This document shows, piece by piece, positions 26,252 to 35,595 of a stretch of 35,595 nucleotides of DNA. The stretch comes from Rhodobacter sp. (GTDB taxonomy: Bacteria; Pseudomonadota; Alphaproteobacteria; Rhodobacterales; Rhodobacteraceae). Location: assembly GCA_020251025.1 (NCBI GenBank), contig JADCDI010000027.1:1-35595 (forward strand). The letters are read 5' to 3'. The notes under the pieces are model-generated. The model was not told the DNA's origin. It searched no databases and saw only the letters and a program-made list of their open reading frames with translations. How positions within the stretch are numbered: position 1 is the stretch's first letter; the number at the start of each line of letters is the position of its first letter. A program made the translations under genes and the position numbers.

Positions 26252-27519
26252 CCGGCACGTCGGATGCCATTCTTGAGCGGATGATGACGCTGCATCCCAA
26301 GGTCATCGACCTGACGCTGGACCGCGTGCATCGCCTGCTTTCGGCACTGGACCATCCCGAACGCCGCATTCCGCCGGTCATCCATATCGCCGGGACAAAT
26401 GGCAAGGGGTCGACCCTGGCCATGATCCGCGCCGGGCTGGAGGCGGCGGGTCAGCCTGTGCATGCCTATACCTCGCCGCACCTTGCCCGCTTTCACGAAC
26501 GCATCCGGCTTGCGGGAACCCTGATTTCGGAACCCGCGCTGGCCGCCCTGCTGGACGAATGCGTGACCGCCAATGGCAACGATCCGATCACCTTCTTTGA
26601 AATCACCACCTGCGCGGCCTTTCTGGCCTTTGCCCGCACCCCGGCGGACTGGACGCTGCTGGAGGTGGGTCTTGGCGGGCGGCTTGATGCAACCAATGTC
26701 ATTGCGGCCCCGCGCCTGACCGTCATCACCCCGGTCAGCCTGGACCATCAGCAGTATCTGGGTGAAACGGTGGCCGAGATTGCCGGCGAAAAGGCGGGCA
26801 TCCTCAAGCGCCGGGTGCCCTGCATCGTCGGGCCGCAGACCGACGAAGGTCTGGCCGTGATCGAGGCCCGCGCGGCCCGGCTGGGCGTGCCGCTGCTGGC
26901 GCATGGCCAGCACTGGCACATCGGCGAAGATCGCGGGCGGATGATCTATCAGGACGACAGCGGTCTTTTGGACCTGCCCCTGCCGAACCTGCCCGGTCCG
27001 CACCAGATCCAGAACGCGGGCGCGGCCATCGCGGCCCTGCGCCATCTTGGGTTTGATGCAGCGGTGTGCGAAGCCGCCGTCACGCAGGCGGTCTGGCCCG
27101 CCCGGATGCAGCGCCTGCGGCAGGGTCCGCTGGTGGCGGCGGCCCCCCGGGCCGAGCTTTGGCTGGACGGCGGCCACAACCCGGCCGGGGGCGAGGCGCT
27201 GGCCGCCACGCTGGCGCGGATGCCGGAACGCCCGACACATCTGATCTGCGGCATGCTGAACACCAAGGATATCGGCGGCTACCTGCGCCCGCTTGCCCGC
27301 CATGCCGACAGCCTGACGGCGGTGTCCATCCCGGGGGAAAAGAACACCCTTCCGGCAGAAGAGACGCAGGCAGCCGCCCGCGCCGCAGGGCTGTCCGCCA
27401 CAATGGCCGGCAGTGTTCAGGACGCGGTAAATCGCATCGCCGGTGCCGACCCCGAGGCGCGCATCCTGATCTGCGGCTCGCTCTATCTGGCGGGCCAGGT
27501 GCTGCGCGAAAACGGCTGA
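26248..27519 (+). CDS. folC: Dihydrofolate synthase/folylpolyglutamate synthase
   Basis: This 423-residue Mur-ligase-like enzyme adds glutamate to dihydropteroate and then to reduced folates. The ATP-binding loop GTNGKGST is at residues 49-56. [28 protein letters not shown] and [22 protein letters not shown] follow, and [13 protein letters not shown] opens the C-terminal domain. The start is GTG at 26248, overlapping the accD TGA (GTGA). accD-folC is a common bacterial gene pair. The stop codon directly abuts the stop of pbpC on the other strand. Confidence 0.97.
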   Translation: MTGTSDAILERMMTLHPKVIDLTLDRVHRLLSALDHPERRIPPVIHIAGTNGKGSTLAMIRAGLEAAGQPVHAYTSPHLARFHERIRLAGTLISEPALAALLDECVTANGNDPITFFEITTCAAFLAFARTPADWTLLEVGLGGRLDATNVIAAPRLTVITPVSLDHQQYLGETVAEIAGEKAGILKRRVPCIVGPQTDEGLAVIEARAARLGVPLLAHGQHWHIGEDRGRMIYQDDSGLLDLPLPNLPGPHQIQNAGAAIAALRHLGFDAAVCEAAVTQAVWPARMQRLRQGPLVAAAPRAELWLDGGHNPAGGEALAATLARMPERPTHLICGMLNTKDIGGYLRPLARHADSLTAVSIPGEKNTLPAEETQAAARAAGLSATMAGSVQDAVNRIAGADPEARILICGSLYLAGQVLRENG

Positions 27520-29559
27520 TCAGGGCGGCAGCACGCGCACCTGCGTCCGGGCCGATTGCCCGGTTGCATCGATCACCGACAATGTGACAAAGCCCGCGCC
27601 CGGCAGGTCCAGCAGGGTGTCGCGCGCCCGCGTTGCCACCGCGACGGGCCGTCCATCGGCCAGCCAGGTGAAGGGGGCCTTGCCGCCCCCCACCCGCACC
27701 AGCAGCGCGCCGCCCACCAGTTCCACCTGCGCCCCGTCGGGCGGAAAGGCCACGCGGGGCGCATCGGCGGCCTGAAAGGCGGCCGTGCGCGGGCGAAAGC
27801 GCTGCAGCGGGGCAGGCAGCTGTGCGTTCGACACCAGCAGCGTTGCGGGCGGCGGCGGGGGCAGCGGGTCAAGCTGCGGTTTCAGCCGGTTGAACGCCTG
27901 GAACAGCACGGGGGCGGCAAGTTCGCCGCCAAAGGCCCCCGGCACCGGCGAGCCATCGGCCCGCCCCATCCAGACGCCGATCACATGACGCCCGTCAAAC
28001 CCGATCGCCCAGGCATCGCGGTGCCCGTAACTGGTGCCGGTCTTGTAGGCCAGACGGTTCTCAGGCGCGCCGGGCGGCGGCGGCAGACCGGACAGGATGT
28101 CGGCCACCTGCCAGGCCGCCGTCGCCGAAACCAGACGGCCCCCCCCGGTGCCGGTGCCTGTCACCCGCAGGGGCAGCGTCACGCCCCCCCGCGCAAGCGC
28201 GGCGTAAAGCTGCACCATGTCGTTCAGCGTCACGCCCACCCCGCCCAGCGCCACCGCCAGCCCCGGCTGGTTTCCCGGGATCGCCGGGTTGACGCCTGCG
28301 CGGCGCAGCCCGGCCAGAAGCCGGGCCGGGCCCATGGCATCGGTCAGGGCGACAGCAGGGATGTTCAGCGACAACTGCAAGGCCTCGCGCGCGCGGATCG
28401 TGCCGTGAAAGGTGCGGTCAAAGTTCTGCGGCGCATATCCGCCGAAATCCGTCGCGCGGTCTTCCAGCAGCGTTTCGGGATGCGCCAGACCCTCGTCAAA
28501 GGCCAGCGCATAGATCAGCGGCTTCAGCGTTGATCCGGGTGATCGCAGCGCCGAAGTCATATCGACAAAACCCTGCCGTGCATCGCCGGTGTAAGCCGCC
28601 GACCCGACCGAGGCCAGCACCTCGCCCGATCGGTGGTCTGCAATGACGATCGCCACCTGCAGCGCCTCTGGCCGGGCGGCCACGGCCTCGGCCGCCAGCG
28701 TCTCGATCCGGGCTTGCAGCCGGGCGTCCAGGGTCACCTGATGGCGGCGCAGCCCCGGGTCTGCCGCCCGCATCCGGTCCGCCAGGTGCGGGGCCAGGGC
28801 GGGAACCGGGCGGCGACGGTCCGGCACGGCTTCGGTCCGCGCGGCTGCGGCCTGATCGGCATCGATCAGGCCCGCACCGACCGCCCGGTTCAGCACGCGG
28901 CTGCGGGCCGCTTCGGCCTGGTCGGGATGCCGGTCCGGGCGGCGGCCCCCGGGCGACTGCGGAATGGCCACCAAAAGGGCCGCTTCCGCCGGTGTCAGCC
29001 GGCGCGGTTCCTTGCCGAAATAGGCCAATGTCGCCGAACGGACCCCTTCCAGATTGCCCCCGAAAGGTGCCAGGTTCAGATAAAGCCCAAGGATCTGCTG
29101 CTTTGACAGACGGCGTTCCAGCGCCAGGGCCACGCGCATCTGACGCAGCTTGCCGGAAACCTGTCCGGTTCCGCCGTTTTCCAGCAGACGGGCCACCTGC
29201 ATGGTCAGCGTCGATCCGCCCGACACCACGCGCCCGTTCCAGGCCGCCTGCACCGCCGCCCGCAGCAGCGCGCGCAGATCAACCCCGGGATGGGCATGGA
29301 AACGGCGGTCCTCATAGGCGACCAGCATCGCCAGATAGGCGGGATCGACCGATGCCGGATCCACGGCCAGCCGCCAGCGCCCGTCTTCCACCAGAAAGGC
29401 GCGCAGCAGCACGCCGTTGCGGTCCAGCACCTCGACCGAAGTGTCGGGCACCAGCGGCGGCAGCACGGTTGCCGCCACCCAGCGGTCCGCCGCATCCCGC
29501 GCAAGGGCGGCCAGCCAAAGACAGGCCGCCAGCGCCAGAAACCAGCGCGCGCGCATCAC
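27520..29559 (-). CDS. pbpC: Penicillin-binding protein 1C
   Basis: This 679-residue bifunctional peptidoglycan synthase has an N-terminal membrane anchor (about 5-20), a glycosyltransferase-51 domain with Glu83 in AYEDRRFHAHPG and GGSTLTMQVARLL (114-126), and a transpeptidase domain with S343-T-L-K346, SLN (397-399) and KTGTS (506-510). The PbpC-type C-terminal domain (BiPBP_C) covers about 590-679. It overlaps the preceding alpha-2-macroglobulin gene by 4 bp (ATGA), the same pairing as E. coli yfhM-pbpC, where it is thought to repair murein after attack on the envelope. Confidence 0.96.
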   Translation of the reverse strand: MMRARWFLALAACLWLAALARDAADRWVAATVLPPLVPDTSVEVLDRNGVLLRAFLVEDGRWRLAVDPASVDPAYLAMLVAYEDRRFHAHPGVDLRALLRAAVQAAWNGRVVSGGSTLTMQVARLLENGGTGQVSGKLRQMRVALALERRLSKQQILGLYLNLAPFGGNLEGVRSATLAYFGKEPRRLTPAEAALLVAIPQSPGGRRPDRHPDQAEAARSRVLNRAVGAGLIDADQAAAARTEAVPDRRRPVPALAPHLADRMRAADPGLRRHQVTLDARLQARIETLAAEAVAARPEALQVAIVIADHRSGEVLASVGSAAYTGDARQGFVDMTSALRSPGSTLKPLIYALAFDEGLAHPETLLEDRATDFGGYAPQNFDRTFHGTIRAREALQLSLNIPAVALTDAMGPARLLAGLRRAGVNPAIPGNQPGLAVALGGVGVTLNDMVQLYAALARGGVTLPLRVTGTGTGGGRLVSATAAWQVADILSGLPPPPGAPENRLAYKTGTSYGHRDAWAIGFDGRHVIGVWMGRADGSPVPGAFGGELAAPVLFQAFNRLKPQLDPLPPPPPATLLVSNAQLPAPLQRFRPRTAAFQAADAPRVAFPPDGAQVELVGGALLVRVGGGKAPFTWLADGRPVAVATRARDTLLDLPGAGFVTLSVIDATGQSARTQVRVLPP

Positions 29560-32500
29560 TCGGTCACGGTCACCAGGCCCGCGCCGCTGCGCGCGCGGAA
29601 ATCCGGGCGATACATGTCTTCCACCGTGGCCGCCGGGTGGCGGAAGGTGCCGGGCGACACGGCGCGAACGATATAGCCCAACTGGAACGGCGCGGGATCC
29701 GACCGGTCGATGGCCGTCAGAAAGCGGTCCTGCCGGAATTCGGAATGGGCAACCTCCGATTGCAGGTCAAAGGACTGAAGCCCGGTCAGGTCGCCGCCCC
29801 GGATCAGGTTCGGGTTGTCAATCTCGAACCCTGCGGGCAGCGGGTCACTGACGATCAGCCGCGCCGCGCCGGATGCGAAGGGCGTCACCTTCAGCACGGT
29901 CAGCAGCCGGGTTCCCACCGGAACGCTGGCGACATCGGCAGGCTGGCCGTCCAGGGTGTGGTAGCTGCGGGAAATGGCATAGCCGTTGCCCCCCGCCGGT
30001 TCCGGTTCGGTCGGAATGCCAAAGGCGGTGACGGTCAGCATGGCATCGCGTGCGCCGGTGTTGGTAACGACAACCGGCTGCGCCGCATCGCGGTTCAGCA
30101 CGCGCACCAGCGGGCCATCGGCCGGTGCGCCGTTCAGCGTGATCCCGTCGGCAGCCTGTGCCGCAACCAGCGCATGGGCGGCCAGAAGCGCCCATGTCGC
30201 TTCCTGTGTCGAAAGGGTGCCGCCGCGCGCGGCAATGCGGGCGGTCAGCGCATCCTGGTCCACCACCGTCGAACCGGCCTCGGCAGACAGGGCCAGCAGC
30301 GCGGCGGCATCGCGCAGATGGGTGCCGAAATCGGCACGGAAAAGCTGCTCGGCCTCGTCCACGGGCAGCCCGTTCAGCAGGGTGGCCGCGCGCGCAAACA
30401 TGGCATCAGCCCGCCCCTGGTCGCCATAGCTGGCCAGCGCCACGCCCAGTTGGGCCGCCGCCGTGGGCGTGCTGAACGCATCGCCCTTCACATCGGCATA
30501 GTAGCGCAGATCACCGATTGCCGCCGCACCCTCACGCGCAAGCACCATCAGCTGATAGGCCAGCGCCTCGCCGCCCGTGTCGAAATCGGGGGTGTAGTTC
30601 ACCTGATTGCGCAGATTGTCCAAGGCCGCGCGGAAGGCAATGTCAGGCACCGCAATCCCCTGCGCCCGGGCGCGCGACAGGAAATCGGTGACAAAGGCAT
30701 CAAGCCAGGGGTCGGACGACCCCGGCCCCCACATGCCGAAGCTGCCCTGGGACGACTGGTTTGTCAGGATCTTGCTGATCGCCTGATCGATCCGGTCACG
30801 GATGTCTTTGGTCTGATCCATCTGCATGAGCTGCGCCATCTCGTCAAAGTAAAGCAGCGGCAGGGCACGAGAGGTCAGTTGTTCGGTGCAGCCAAAGGGA
30901 TAGCGGTCCAGCGCCGCCAGCAGACCGGGCGCGTTCAGCCGTGCCAGCGGGCCGACCGCAAGCGTGGCCAGCGCCGAATCGGGATCAAGGCCGGCAAAGA
31001 CATTCCGGTCAAAGGTAAAGCTTTCTCCCGGTGCCAGGGTAAAGCGGCTGGTGCGCGCCAGTTCGGGGTCGTTCACCTGAACCGGAACCGTCAGAACCTT
31101 GGTCAACTGGCGGCCATCGGCGGTGGTCAGGGCCACGGTGACCGTCTGGTTGCCGGTCTGCCCGGCGGTGACGGGGATGGAAATCACCTGCTTGCCCTTG
31201 TCGGCCAGGTCAAACCCCGGCGGCACGGGGCCAAGTTTCAACCCCTTCGACGAAACATCCAGCCCCATGCGGCCGGGCGGGCCGCTGGCATGAAGAAATT
31301 CCAGCAGCAGGCGGCTGTGATCGCCCGGTGCCAGGAAGCGGGGCAGGCTGGCCGTGACAACCACGGGGTCACGCACCAGAACATCGGCTTGCGCCTGCCC
31401 GACCCCGGTCCTTGACCAGACAAGGGCCATGACGCGGACGGTGCCGTTGAACGACGGCAGGTCAAAGCTGACATGCGCCTTGCCGTCCTTGCCCACCGCC
31501 ACCGGGCCGGTGAAATAGGCGACAAGCTCTTCGGTGGGCGGCGGGGCCTGAAGCCGGGCCTGCGCGCCCGAATCGCCGCCCGACCGGATGGTGCCTTCGG
31601 CCCCGTTCAGCCCGTCGATCAGACGCCCGTAAATGTCACGGATACCGACCCCCAGCCTGCGCTGGCCAAAGTAATGCGCCGACGGATCGGGGGATTTGAA
31701 CGCGGTCAGGTTCAGGATGCCAAGATCGACGGCGGCAATGGTCGCATAGGCCACTTCGCCCGGCTGGCCGCCCTTGACCGTGACGGCAATATCCAGCGGT
31801 GCACGCGGGGCGGCTTGCGCCGGGACGTCGAGCGAAGCCACAAGTTGCCGCCGGCCCGGATCAACCGCCGCATGGGCCAGCCCCAGCGCCCGGGCCGGGT
31901 TGCGGCCCGCCGCCACATCCATCGGGCGCAGCACCGAAACGGTGACATAGGCCCCCGCCCCCCAGTCATCGGTCACCGGCAGATCGATCAGGTTCTCACC
32001 CCCGGTCACCTCCACCGCCTTCATCGCAATAACCCGGTCAGACAGAACCGAAATCAGCGCCGTCCCGGCCGCGCGCGGCACCAGGCGCAGCCGCGCCGTC
32101 TCGCCGGGCCGGTAGGCCGCCCTGTCCAGCGACATTTCCAGCGTGTCGGGTGTGCGCGCCACATCGGCGGCGGCGAACCATCCGGCGCTGAACCCGGTGG
32201 AAGAGGCGGCCGTGCCGCCCCCCGCCTGTTCCACCACCAGTTCATATTCGCCCCAGCCGACCCTTTGCGCGATTTCGGCAGATTCCCGGCCCAGCATCGC
32301 CTGGCCCGCGCCCACGCGGGTGCGGAGTGTCACCGGTTCCCACTGCCACTGGCCATATCGCTGATACCATTGATAGCGGGTATCGATCCGGTTCACTTCC
32401 CATGTCACCGCCATGGGCACCGGCGTTTTGTCCGGCCCGACCGCCAGCAGCGAAAACCGCGCCTCGGCCCCTTCGCCCAGCACGCCCTGAAACAGCGGCC

Positions 32501-34994
32501 TGATCCCGATCATCGGGGCGGACGGGTGCAGCGCACGGATCACCTGGCGTTCCACCGGTCTGCCGGACCCTTCGGCAACCCGCAGGGTAAAGCGCGCCTC
32601 CAGCGGGCGTGCCGGATCCTCGATATCGGGCAGCCTGACCGTGACATCGGCATGTCCGGCGTCATCGGTGCGAAGCCCCGCATCCAGCGTTGCCATCTGC
32701 GGCGAAAACGGCTGATCCGCGCGGCCAAAGACATAGCCCGGGAATCCGGCCAGCCCGGATGCCGCGCGCAGCAGCACCTCTCCCTCAACCGCCAGACCGG
32801 CACCGGGCGCCCCGAACAGATAGCGCGCGTCGATGGCAAGCACCGGTGCCCCGCCGGGCCGGATCGGGGCATCGGCCAGGGTCAGGCCGAAATCGATCCG
32901 TTCCGGCAGGAAATCCTCCACCAGAAATGTGGTTGCGGCCAGGGGCGGTGCGTTCACATCCGCCAGCACCTCAAGCCGCCAGACGCCGCGCGGCGCGGTG
33001 CCCGAAACGGGAAGGGCAAAGGCATAGCCGCCCGCCGCACTGTCCTGCGACAGGTGTCGGGAATACTCAACACCGTCGGGACGTTTCAGAAGGGCGGTCA
33101 GCGGCAGCCCTTCGATGGCGGCGGCGGTTCCGTCGCGGGTCAGGGCGGTGGCAAAGACGGTTTCCCCGGCGCGATAGGCCCCCCGGTCCGTGGTCAGGAA
33201 CACATCCACCGGCGGGGCGGCCTCTCTCCCCGCCACGCCGCGGTCGGACAGGTCGAATTCCGGGTCGGTCAGCGACAGGAAGGCAAGGTCATCCGTCCCG
33301 TCGCGCAGGGTGATCAGCGCGGGGGCCGCAGCGCCGTTGCCGCGCACGAGACCCGCATCGAACCGGGCATAGCCCGTTGCATCGGTGGTGGCGGTGCCAA
33401 GAACGGCGTTGGCGCGGCTGAGCAATTCCACCGTGACGCCCGCCCTGGCCCCGGCGGTTGCAAGGCTGCGCACGAACACATGCAGCCCGTCAACACCCGA
33501 CAGGGTCGTGACCCCAAGGTCAGAAATCACGAACCATTGCCAGGCGGGCGGCGTGCTGTAGGGGTCCGTGCCGGGGACGGCAGCGCGCAAGGCATAGATG
33601 CCCGCAGGCAGGCCCGCCAGCGCCTGATCCATCGGCAGGCGGGTGGTGACATCGCGGTTCAGGTCCTTTGCCACATCGGCGGTGCCCTGCCACAGTTCGG
33701 CACCCAGGTTCCGGGCAAAGCTGTCTTCCGACCAGGGCTGGATCGGTTCGGAAAAGTAGCCGTCCTGAATGGCGCGCAGCATGCTGCGGTCGGACACGGC
33801 GTACAGCCGCAGGTCCAGCCTGTCGGTGTTCACGGTCTCGACCGGAATCGACGCACCCCCCGCCTGCGGCAAGACATAGGTGCGTCCCGCAAAGCGCGCC
33901 GATGGCGTGCGGTCGCGGATGTACTGGGTGATGGTCACCGATTTGGCCAGCCTCTGCCCATCGGCCGCTGGAAGCCCCTCGCGGAAGGTGACGGCATAGC
34001 GTGCGCCATGCTGCACGCCTTCCACGCACAACTGCCGCCAGCCGCCGGGTGCCACGGTCAGACCCGGGTCGGTCATTTGAACGAAGGCGGTGTAATCGAC
34101 GCCCGTTTCAGCAAGGTCTTGCGAGAAGGTGGCGCAAAGGCGCGGGCGCGCACTGTCGTTTTGGACATCGGTTTCCACGATGCGAAAGCCGTATTTGCCG
34201 ATGGCATCTTCCAGCAGCCGCCCCGTGTCGTCGCGCGGTTGCAGGCCTTGCGCCAGCCGCAGTGCCTGCACCGTATCGCCCCCGCGCCCCACGGCTTCCA
34301 GTGCCTGACCCAGCACGACCAGCACCCTGTGGCGCTGCGCCGCGCCGGAAGACCGCAGATAGGCATTGGTTGCCGCTGAAACGGCGCGGTCGCGGAGATA
34401 TTGCTGCGCCCCGCCCGCCGGCTCACCGGCCGCAAGCAGCAGGCGCGCATAATCGGCCCAGTCATCGGGCGCGTCGTTGAGGCTCAGCGCCGCCACATCG
34501 AACCCGATGTCCGGTCCGGCACTTATGCCATATCGCACCTGCTCTTCTGCCGTCAGATTGCCGGTGGCACGCAAATCCGCCAGCCCTTCGGCCTGAAGCC
34601 GGGCCTGATCCATATCGGCATCGGTCAGAAATGCCAGTTCCGCCCGGCGTTGCGGTGCCTCGGCCAGTACCTTCGCATCGGTGCGCGCGACCGTGCCGGA
34701 AAAGGCCCCGTCAAAAGGCACGCTTTGCAGAGACCCGGCTTTCGGAAAGCACGACCCGTTGGTGCTGTTGAAGGTGAAGGCGGTGCAGCGCGCATCGGCA
34801 AGACAGGCGCGTTCGCAGGCGTCAAGGGTGGTATCGAACAGGCTGGAAAGGTCCCCCCCGGGAAGATCTACCCCCTCGGTCAGGATAACCCGCCGCTCGG
34901 GCACGGGCGATTGCTGGCCTTCGGCGGGTCCGCCGATGACAAGGGCAAGGGAAAGCAGCGCGGTCGCGCTCAAGGTCCGGGCAATGACACACAT
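29556..34994 (-). CDS. Bacterial alpha-2-macroglobulin family protein with N-terminal PAN domain
   Basis: This 1,812-residue periplasmic protein is a predicted protease trap. The signal peptide covers about residues 1-26 (RTLSATALLSLALVIGGPAEG) and has no lipobox Cys, unlike E. coli YfhM. Cysteines 60, 64, 70 and 82 (DACERACLADARCTAF) fit a PAN/apple domain at about 36-105. Macroglobulin-like domains follow (MG1/A2M_N near TDRGAYRAGETVFATALTRDG). The thioester motif GCTEQ has Cys1369, and an alpha/alpha toroid follows it. A bait region is probable around 1100-1250. ATG 34994 has AGGGTG upstream. In an attack, protease cleavage of the bait exposes the thioester, which captures the protease. 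The downstream partner is pbpC. Confidence 0.94.
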   Translation of the reverse strand: MCVIARTLSATALLSLALVIGGPAEGQQSPVPERRVILTEGVDLPGGDLSSLFDTTLDACERACLADARCTAFTFNSTNGSCFPKAGSLQSVPFDGAFSGTVARTDAKVLAEAPQRRAELAFLTDADMDQARLQAEGLADLRATGNLTAEEQVRYGISAGPDIGFDVAALSLNDAPDDWADYARLLLAAGEPAGGAQQYLRDRAVSAATNAYLRSSGAAQRHRVLVVLGQALEAVGRGGDTVQALRLAQGLQPRDDTGRLLEDAIGKYGFRIVETDVQNDSARPRLCATFSQDLAETGVDYTAFVQMTDPGLTVAPGGWRQLCVEGVQHGARYAVTFREGLPAADGQRLAKSVTITQYIRDRTPSARFAGRTYVLPQAGGASIPVETVNTDRLDLRLYAVSDRSMLRAIQDGYFSEPIQPWSEDSFARNLGAELWQGTADVAKDLNRDVTTRLPMDQALAGLPAGIYALRAAVPGTDPYSTPPAWQWFVISDLGVTTLSGVDGLHVFVRSLATAGARAGVTVELLSRANAVLGTATTDATGYARFDAGLVRGNGAAAPALITLRDGTDDLAFLSLTDPEFDLSDRGVAGREAAPPVDVFLTTDRGAYRAGETVFATALTRDGTAAAIEGLPLTALLKRPDGVEYSRHLSQDSAAGGYAFALPVSGTAPRGVWRLEVLADVNAPPLAATTFLVEDFLPERIDFGLTLADAPIRPGGAPVLAIDARYLFGAPGAGLAVEGEVLLRAASGLAGFPGYVFGRADQPFSPQMATLDAGLRTDDAGHADVTVRLPDIEDPARPLEARFTLRVAEGSGRPVERQVIRALHPSAPMIGIRPLFQGVLGEGAEARFSLLAVGPDKTPVPMAVTWEVNRIDTRYQWYQRYGQWQWEPVTLRTRVGAGQAMLGRESAEIAQRVGWGEYELVVEQAGGGTAASSTGFSAGWFAAADVARTPDTLEMSLDRAAYRPGETARLRLVPRAAGTALISVLSDRVIAMKAVEVTGGENLIDLPVTDDWGAGAYVTVSVLRPMDVAAGRNPARALGLAHAAVDPGRRQLVASLDVPAQAAPRAPLDIAVTVKGGQPGEVAYATIAAVDLGILNLTAFKSPDPSAHYFGQRRLGVGIRDIYGRLIDGLNGAEGTIRSGGDSGAQARLQAPPPTEELVAYFTGPVAVGKDGKAHVSFDLPSFNGTVRVMALVWSRTGVGQAQADVLVRDPVVVTASLPRFLAPGDHSRLLLEFLHASGPPGRMGLDVSSKGLKLGPVPPGFDLADKGKQVISIPVTAGQTGNQTVTVALTTADGRQLTKVLTVPVQVNDPELARTSRFTLAPGESFTFDRNVFAGLDPDSALATLAVGPLARLNAPGLLAALDRYPFGCTEQLTSRALPLLYFDEMAQLMQMDQTKDIRDRIDQAISKILTNQSSQGSFGMWGPGSSDPWLDAFVTDFLSRARAQGIAVPDIAFRAALDNLRNQVNYTPDFDTGGEALAYQLMVLAREGAAAIGDLRYYADVKGDAFSTPTAAAQLGVALASYGDQGRADAMFARAATLLNGLPVDEAEQLFRADFGTHLRDAAALLALSAEAGSTVVDQDALTARIAARGGTLSTQEATWALLAAHALVAAQAADGITLNGAPADGPLVRVLNRDAAQPVVVTNTGARDAMLTVTAFGIPTEPEPAGGNGYAISRSYHTLDGQPADVASVPVGTRLLTVLKVTPFASGAARLIVSDPLPAGFEIDNPNLIRGGDLTGLQSFDLQSEVAHSEFRQDRFLTAIDRSDPAPFQLGYIVRAVSPGTFRHPAATVEDMYRPDFRARSGAGLVTVTE

Positions 34995-35595
34995 CCGAGT
35001 CACCCTGTCGTGCTGATGGCTGATGCTGTCACGCCGCACGGATCCCTTCAAGGCAAACCATCCGTTTGCAGCCGGTCGTCATGAGGGTGGTGAAACAGCA
35101 ATCCGGTCGCTGGCCGGGGGCTTTGGGCCCCCGGCCGGGACAAGGGGCAGCTTGGCGCTGTGGCAGGGGCGATGGCCCCAGCCAGAGTGAGCGGTGTGAG
35201 TGCTGTCGTCGGTGCGGGCGGAAACAGGAAACGCATCGCGTTTCCCCGCCCGCGCGGGACATTGCCCTGTAGATCGGCAGGTCCGGGAGACACAGAGGCC
35301 AGCGCCCGACCCGGCGGGGGCGAAGCGCCCGCCGTGGGCGGGGCGGGCGCTGGCCGGGGGCTTTGGGCCCCGGCCGATCCTTATTCCGGCGCTGCGCTGT
35401 GGCAGGGGCGATGGCCCCTGCCAGAGTGAGCGGGGGCAGGGCTGTCGTCGGTGCGGGCGGGAAGGTGAAGGAGTATTCGCCCGTCCGGGCGGGAACAGGA
35501 AACGCGACCCGCGTTTCCCCCGCCCGCGCGGGACGTTGCCCCGCAGACCGGCAGGTCCGGGAGACACAGAGGGCAGCGCCCGACCCGGCGGGCGA
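34995..35595. other. Non-coding region upstream of the alpha-2-macroglobulin gene
   Basis: Bases 34995-35108 should hold the leader and promoter of the macroglobulin gene, but no clear -35/-10 pair was recognised. From 35109 to the end lies a repeated, hairpin-rich element (see the repeat entry). Open frames across it on the minus strand are rich in Pro, Arg, Gly and Ala, change frame between the repeat copies and look like by-products of GC-rich DNA. Confidence 0.6.
35109..35595. repeat. Tandem direct repeat of about 240 bp with conserved hairpins
   Basis: Copy 1 runs from about 35109 to 35318 and copy 2 from about 35349 to 35593, so the period is 240 bp; the array may continue past the window. 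Each copy has three hairpins in the same order. Hairpin 1: 35112-35136 (10-bp stem) and 35352-35375 (8-bp stem). Hairpin 2: 35162-35183 (one mismatch) and 35401-35422 (perfect 9-bp stem, loop GATG). Hairpin 3: 35227-35245 (8-bp stem) and 35498-35518 (9-bp stem by a paired G and C insertion). A nearly unchanged block, CAGGTCCGGGAGACACAGAG, follows. Copy 2 has an extra ~30 bases (about 35462-35491) flanked by CGGGCGGGAA. The identity of the element is unknown to me. Confidence 0.85.

Noticed and set aside
31473-34379. A 968-residue plus-strand open frame opposite the alpha-2-macroglobulin gene
   Set aside because: It has the low-complexity composition of an antisense shadow, while the minus strand carries the thioester motif and signal peptide.
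35079-35567. Minus-strand 162-residue open frame over the terminal repeat (start MSPGPAGLRGNVPRGRG)
   Set aside because: The two repeat copies encode similar peptides in different frames and the copy-2 frame changes after an insertion. Conservation is at the hairpins, not at codon level.
1-35595. tRNA, rRNA or CRISPR arrays
   Set aside because: No cloverleaf with a TTCGA-type arm, no rRNA segment and no array of short repeats with equal spacers were recognised by eye. The only tandem repeats are the 13-bp and ~240-bp ones reported.

Overview
The window looks like chromosomal DNA from a GC-rich alphaproteobacterium, most probably a member of the Rhodobacteraceae (Rhodobacter/Paracoccus/Tabrizicola-like). 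The reasons are the base composition, the gene families, the gene orders pgsA-moaD-moaE, accD-folC and fdsG-fdsB-fdsA-fdhD-fdsD, and an alphaproteobacterial type LexA box (GAAC-N7-GAAC) before dnaE2. This placement is inference from family knowledge; no database was searched.

Layout. (1) 1-2101 is an accessory patch. A partial IS5-family (IS903-like) insertion sequence interrupts a probable restriction endonuclease gene, which overlaps the end of a complete C5 DNA methyltransferase gene. (2) 2102-4918 is an error-prone polymerase dnaE2 that lacks its C-terminal OB-fold part and ends at the edge of the patch. It is followed on the same strand by an MltB-type lytic transglycosylase, RNase R with a terminator-like hairpin, and an RluA-family pseudouridine synthase. 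(3) 9671-16537 holds a full NAD+-dependent molybdenum formate dehydrogenase operon (fdsG, fdsB, fdsA, fdhD, fdsD, all overlapping or touching) with a LysR-type regulator just upstream. The 87-bp gap between regulator and operon is packed with inverted repeats. (4) 16627-18429 on the plus strand is a compact cluster: an S49 peptidase, a 66-residue membrane/zinc-ribbon protein and a short-chain reductase carrying the Asp-Tyr-Lys triad of pteridine reductases. (5) An AT-rich 335-bp gap with a perfect DnaA box precedes uvrC, then an EamA-type transporter, pgsA, moaD and moaE. (6) ilvD (minus) and accD-folC (plus) diverge from a 338-bp gap. (7) A minus-strand pair encodes a 1,812-residue alpha-2-macroglobulin-like protein with the CTEQ thioester and penicillin-binding protein 1C. 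(8) The last ~490 bases are a GC-rich, tandemly repeated non-coding element of about 240 bp with conserved hairpins; it runs off the window.

How the genes work together. The Fds operon oxidises formate and reduces NAD+. Its alpha subunit needs bis-MGD cofactor, to whose synthesis MoaD/MoaE contribute, and FdhD sulfurates that cofactor. The alpha-2-macroglobulin and PBP1C form the periplasmic defence and cell-wall repair pair known from E. coli yfhM-pbpC. DnaE2 and UvrC are DNA-damage functions, but only dnaE2 has a recognisable LexA site. The most notable points are the decayed restriction-modification patch abutting a truncated dnaE2, the operator array before fdsG, the AT-rich/DnaA-box gap, and the structured tandem repeat at the right end.
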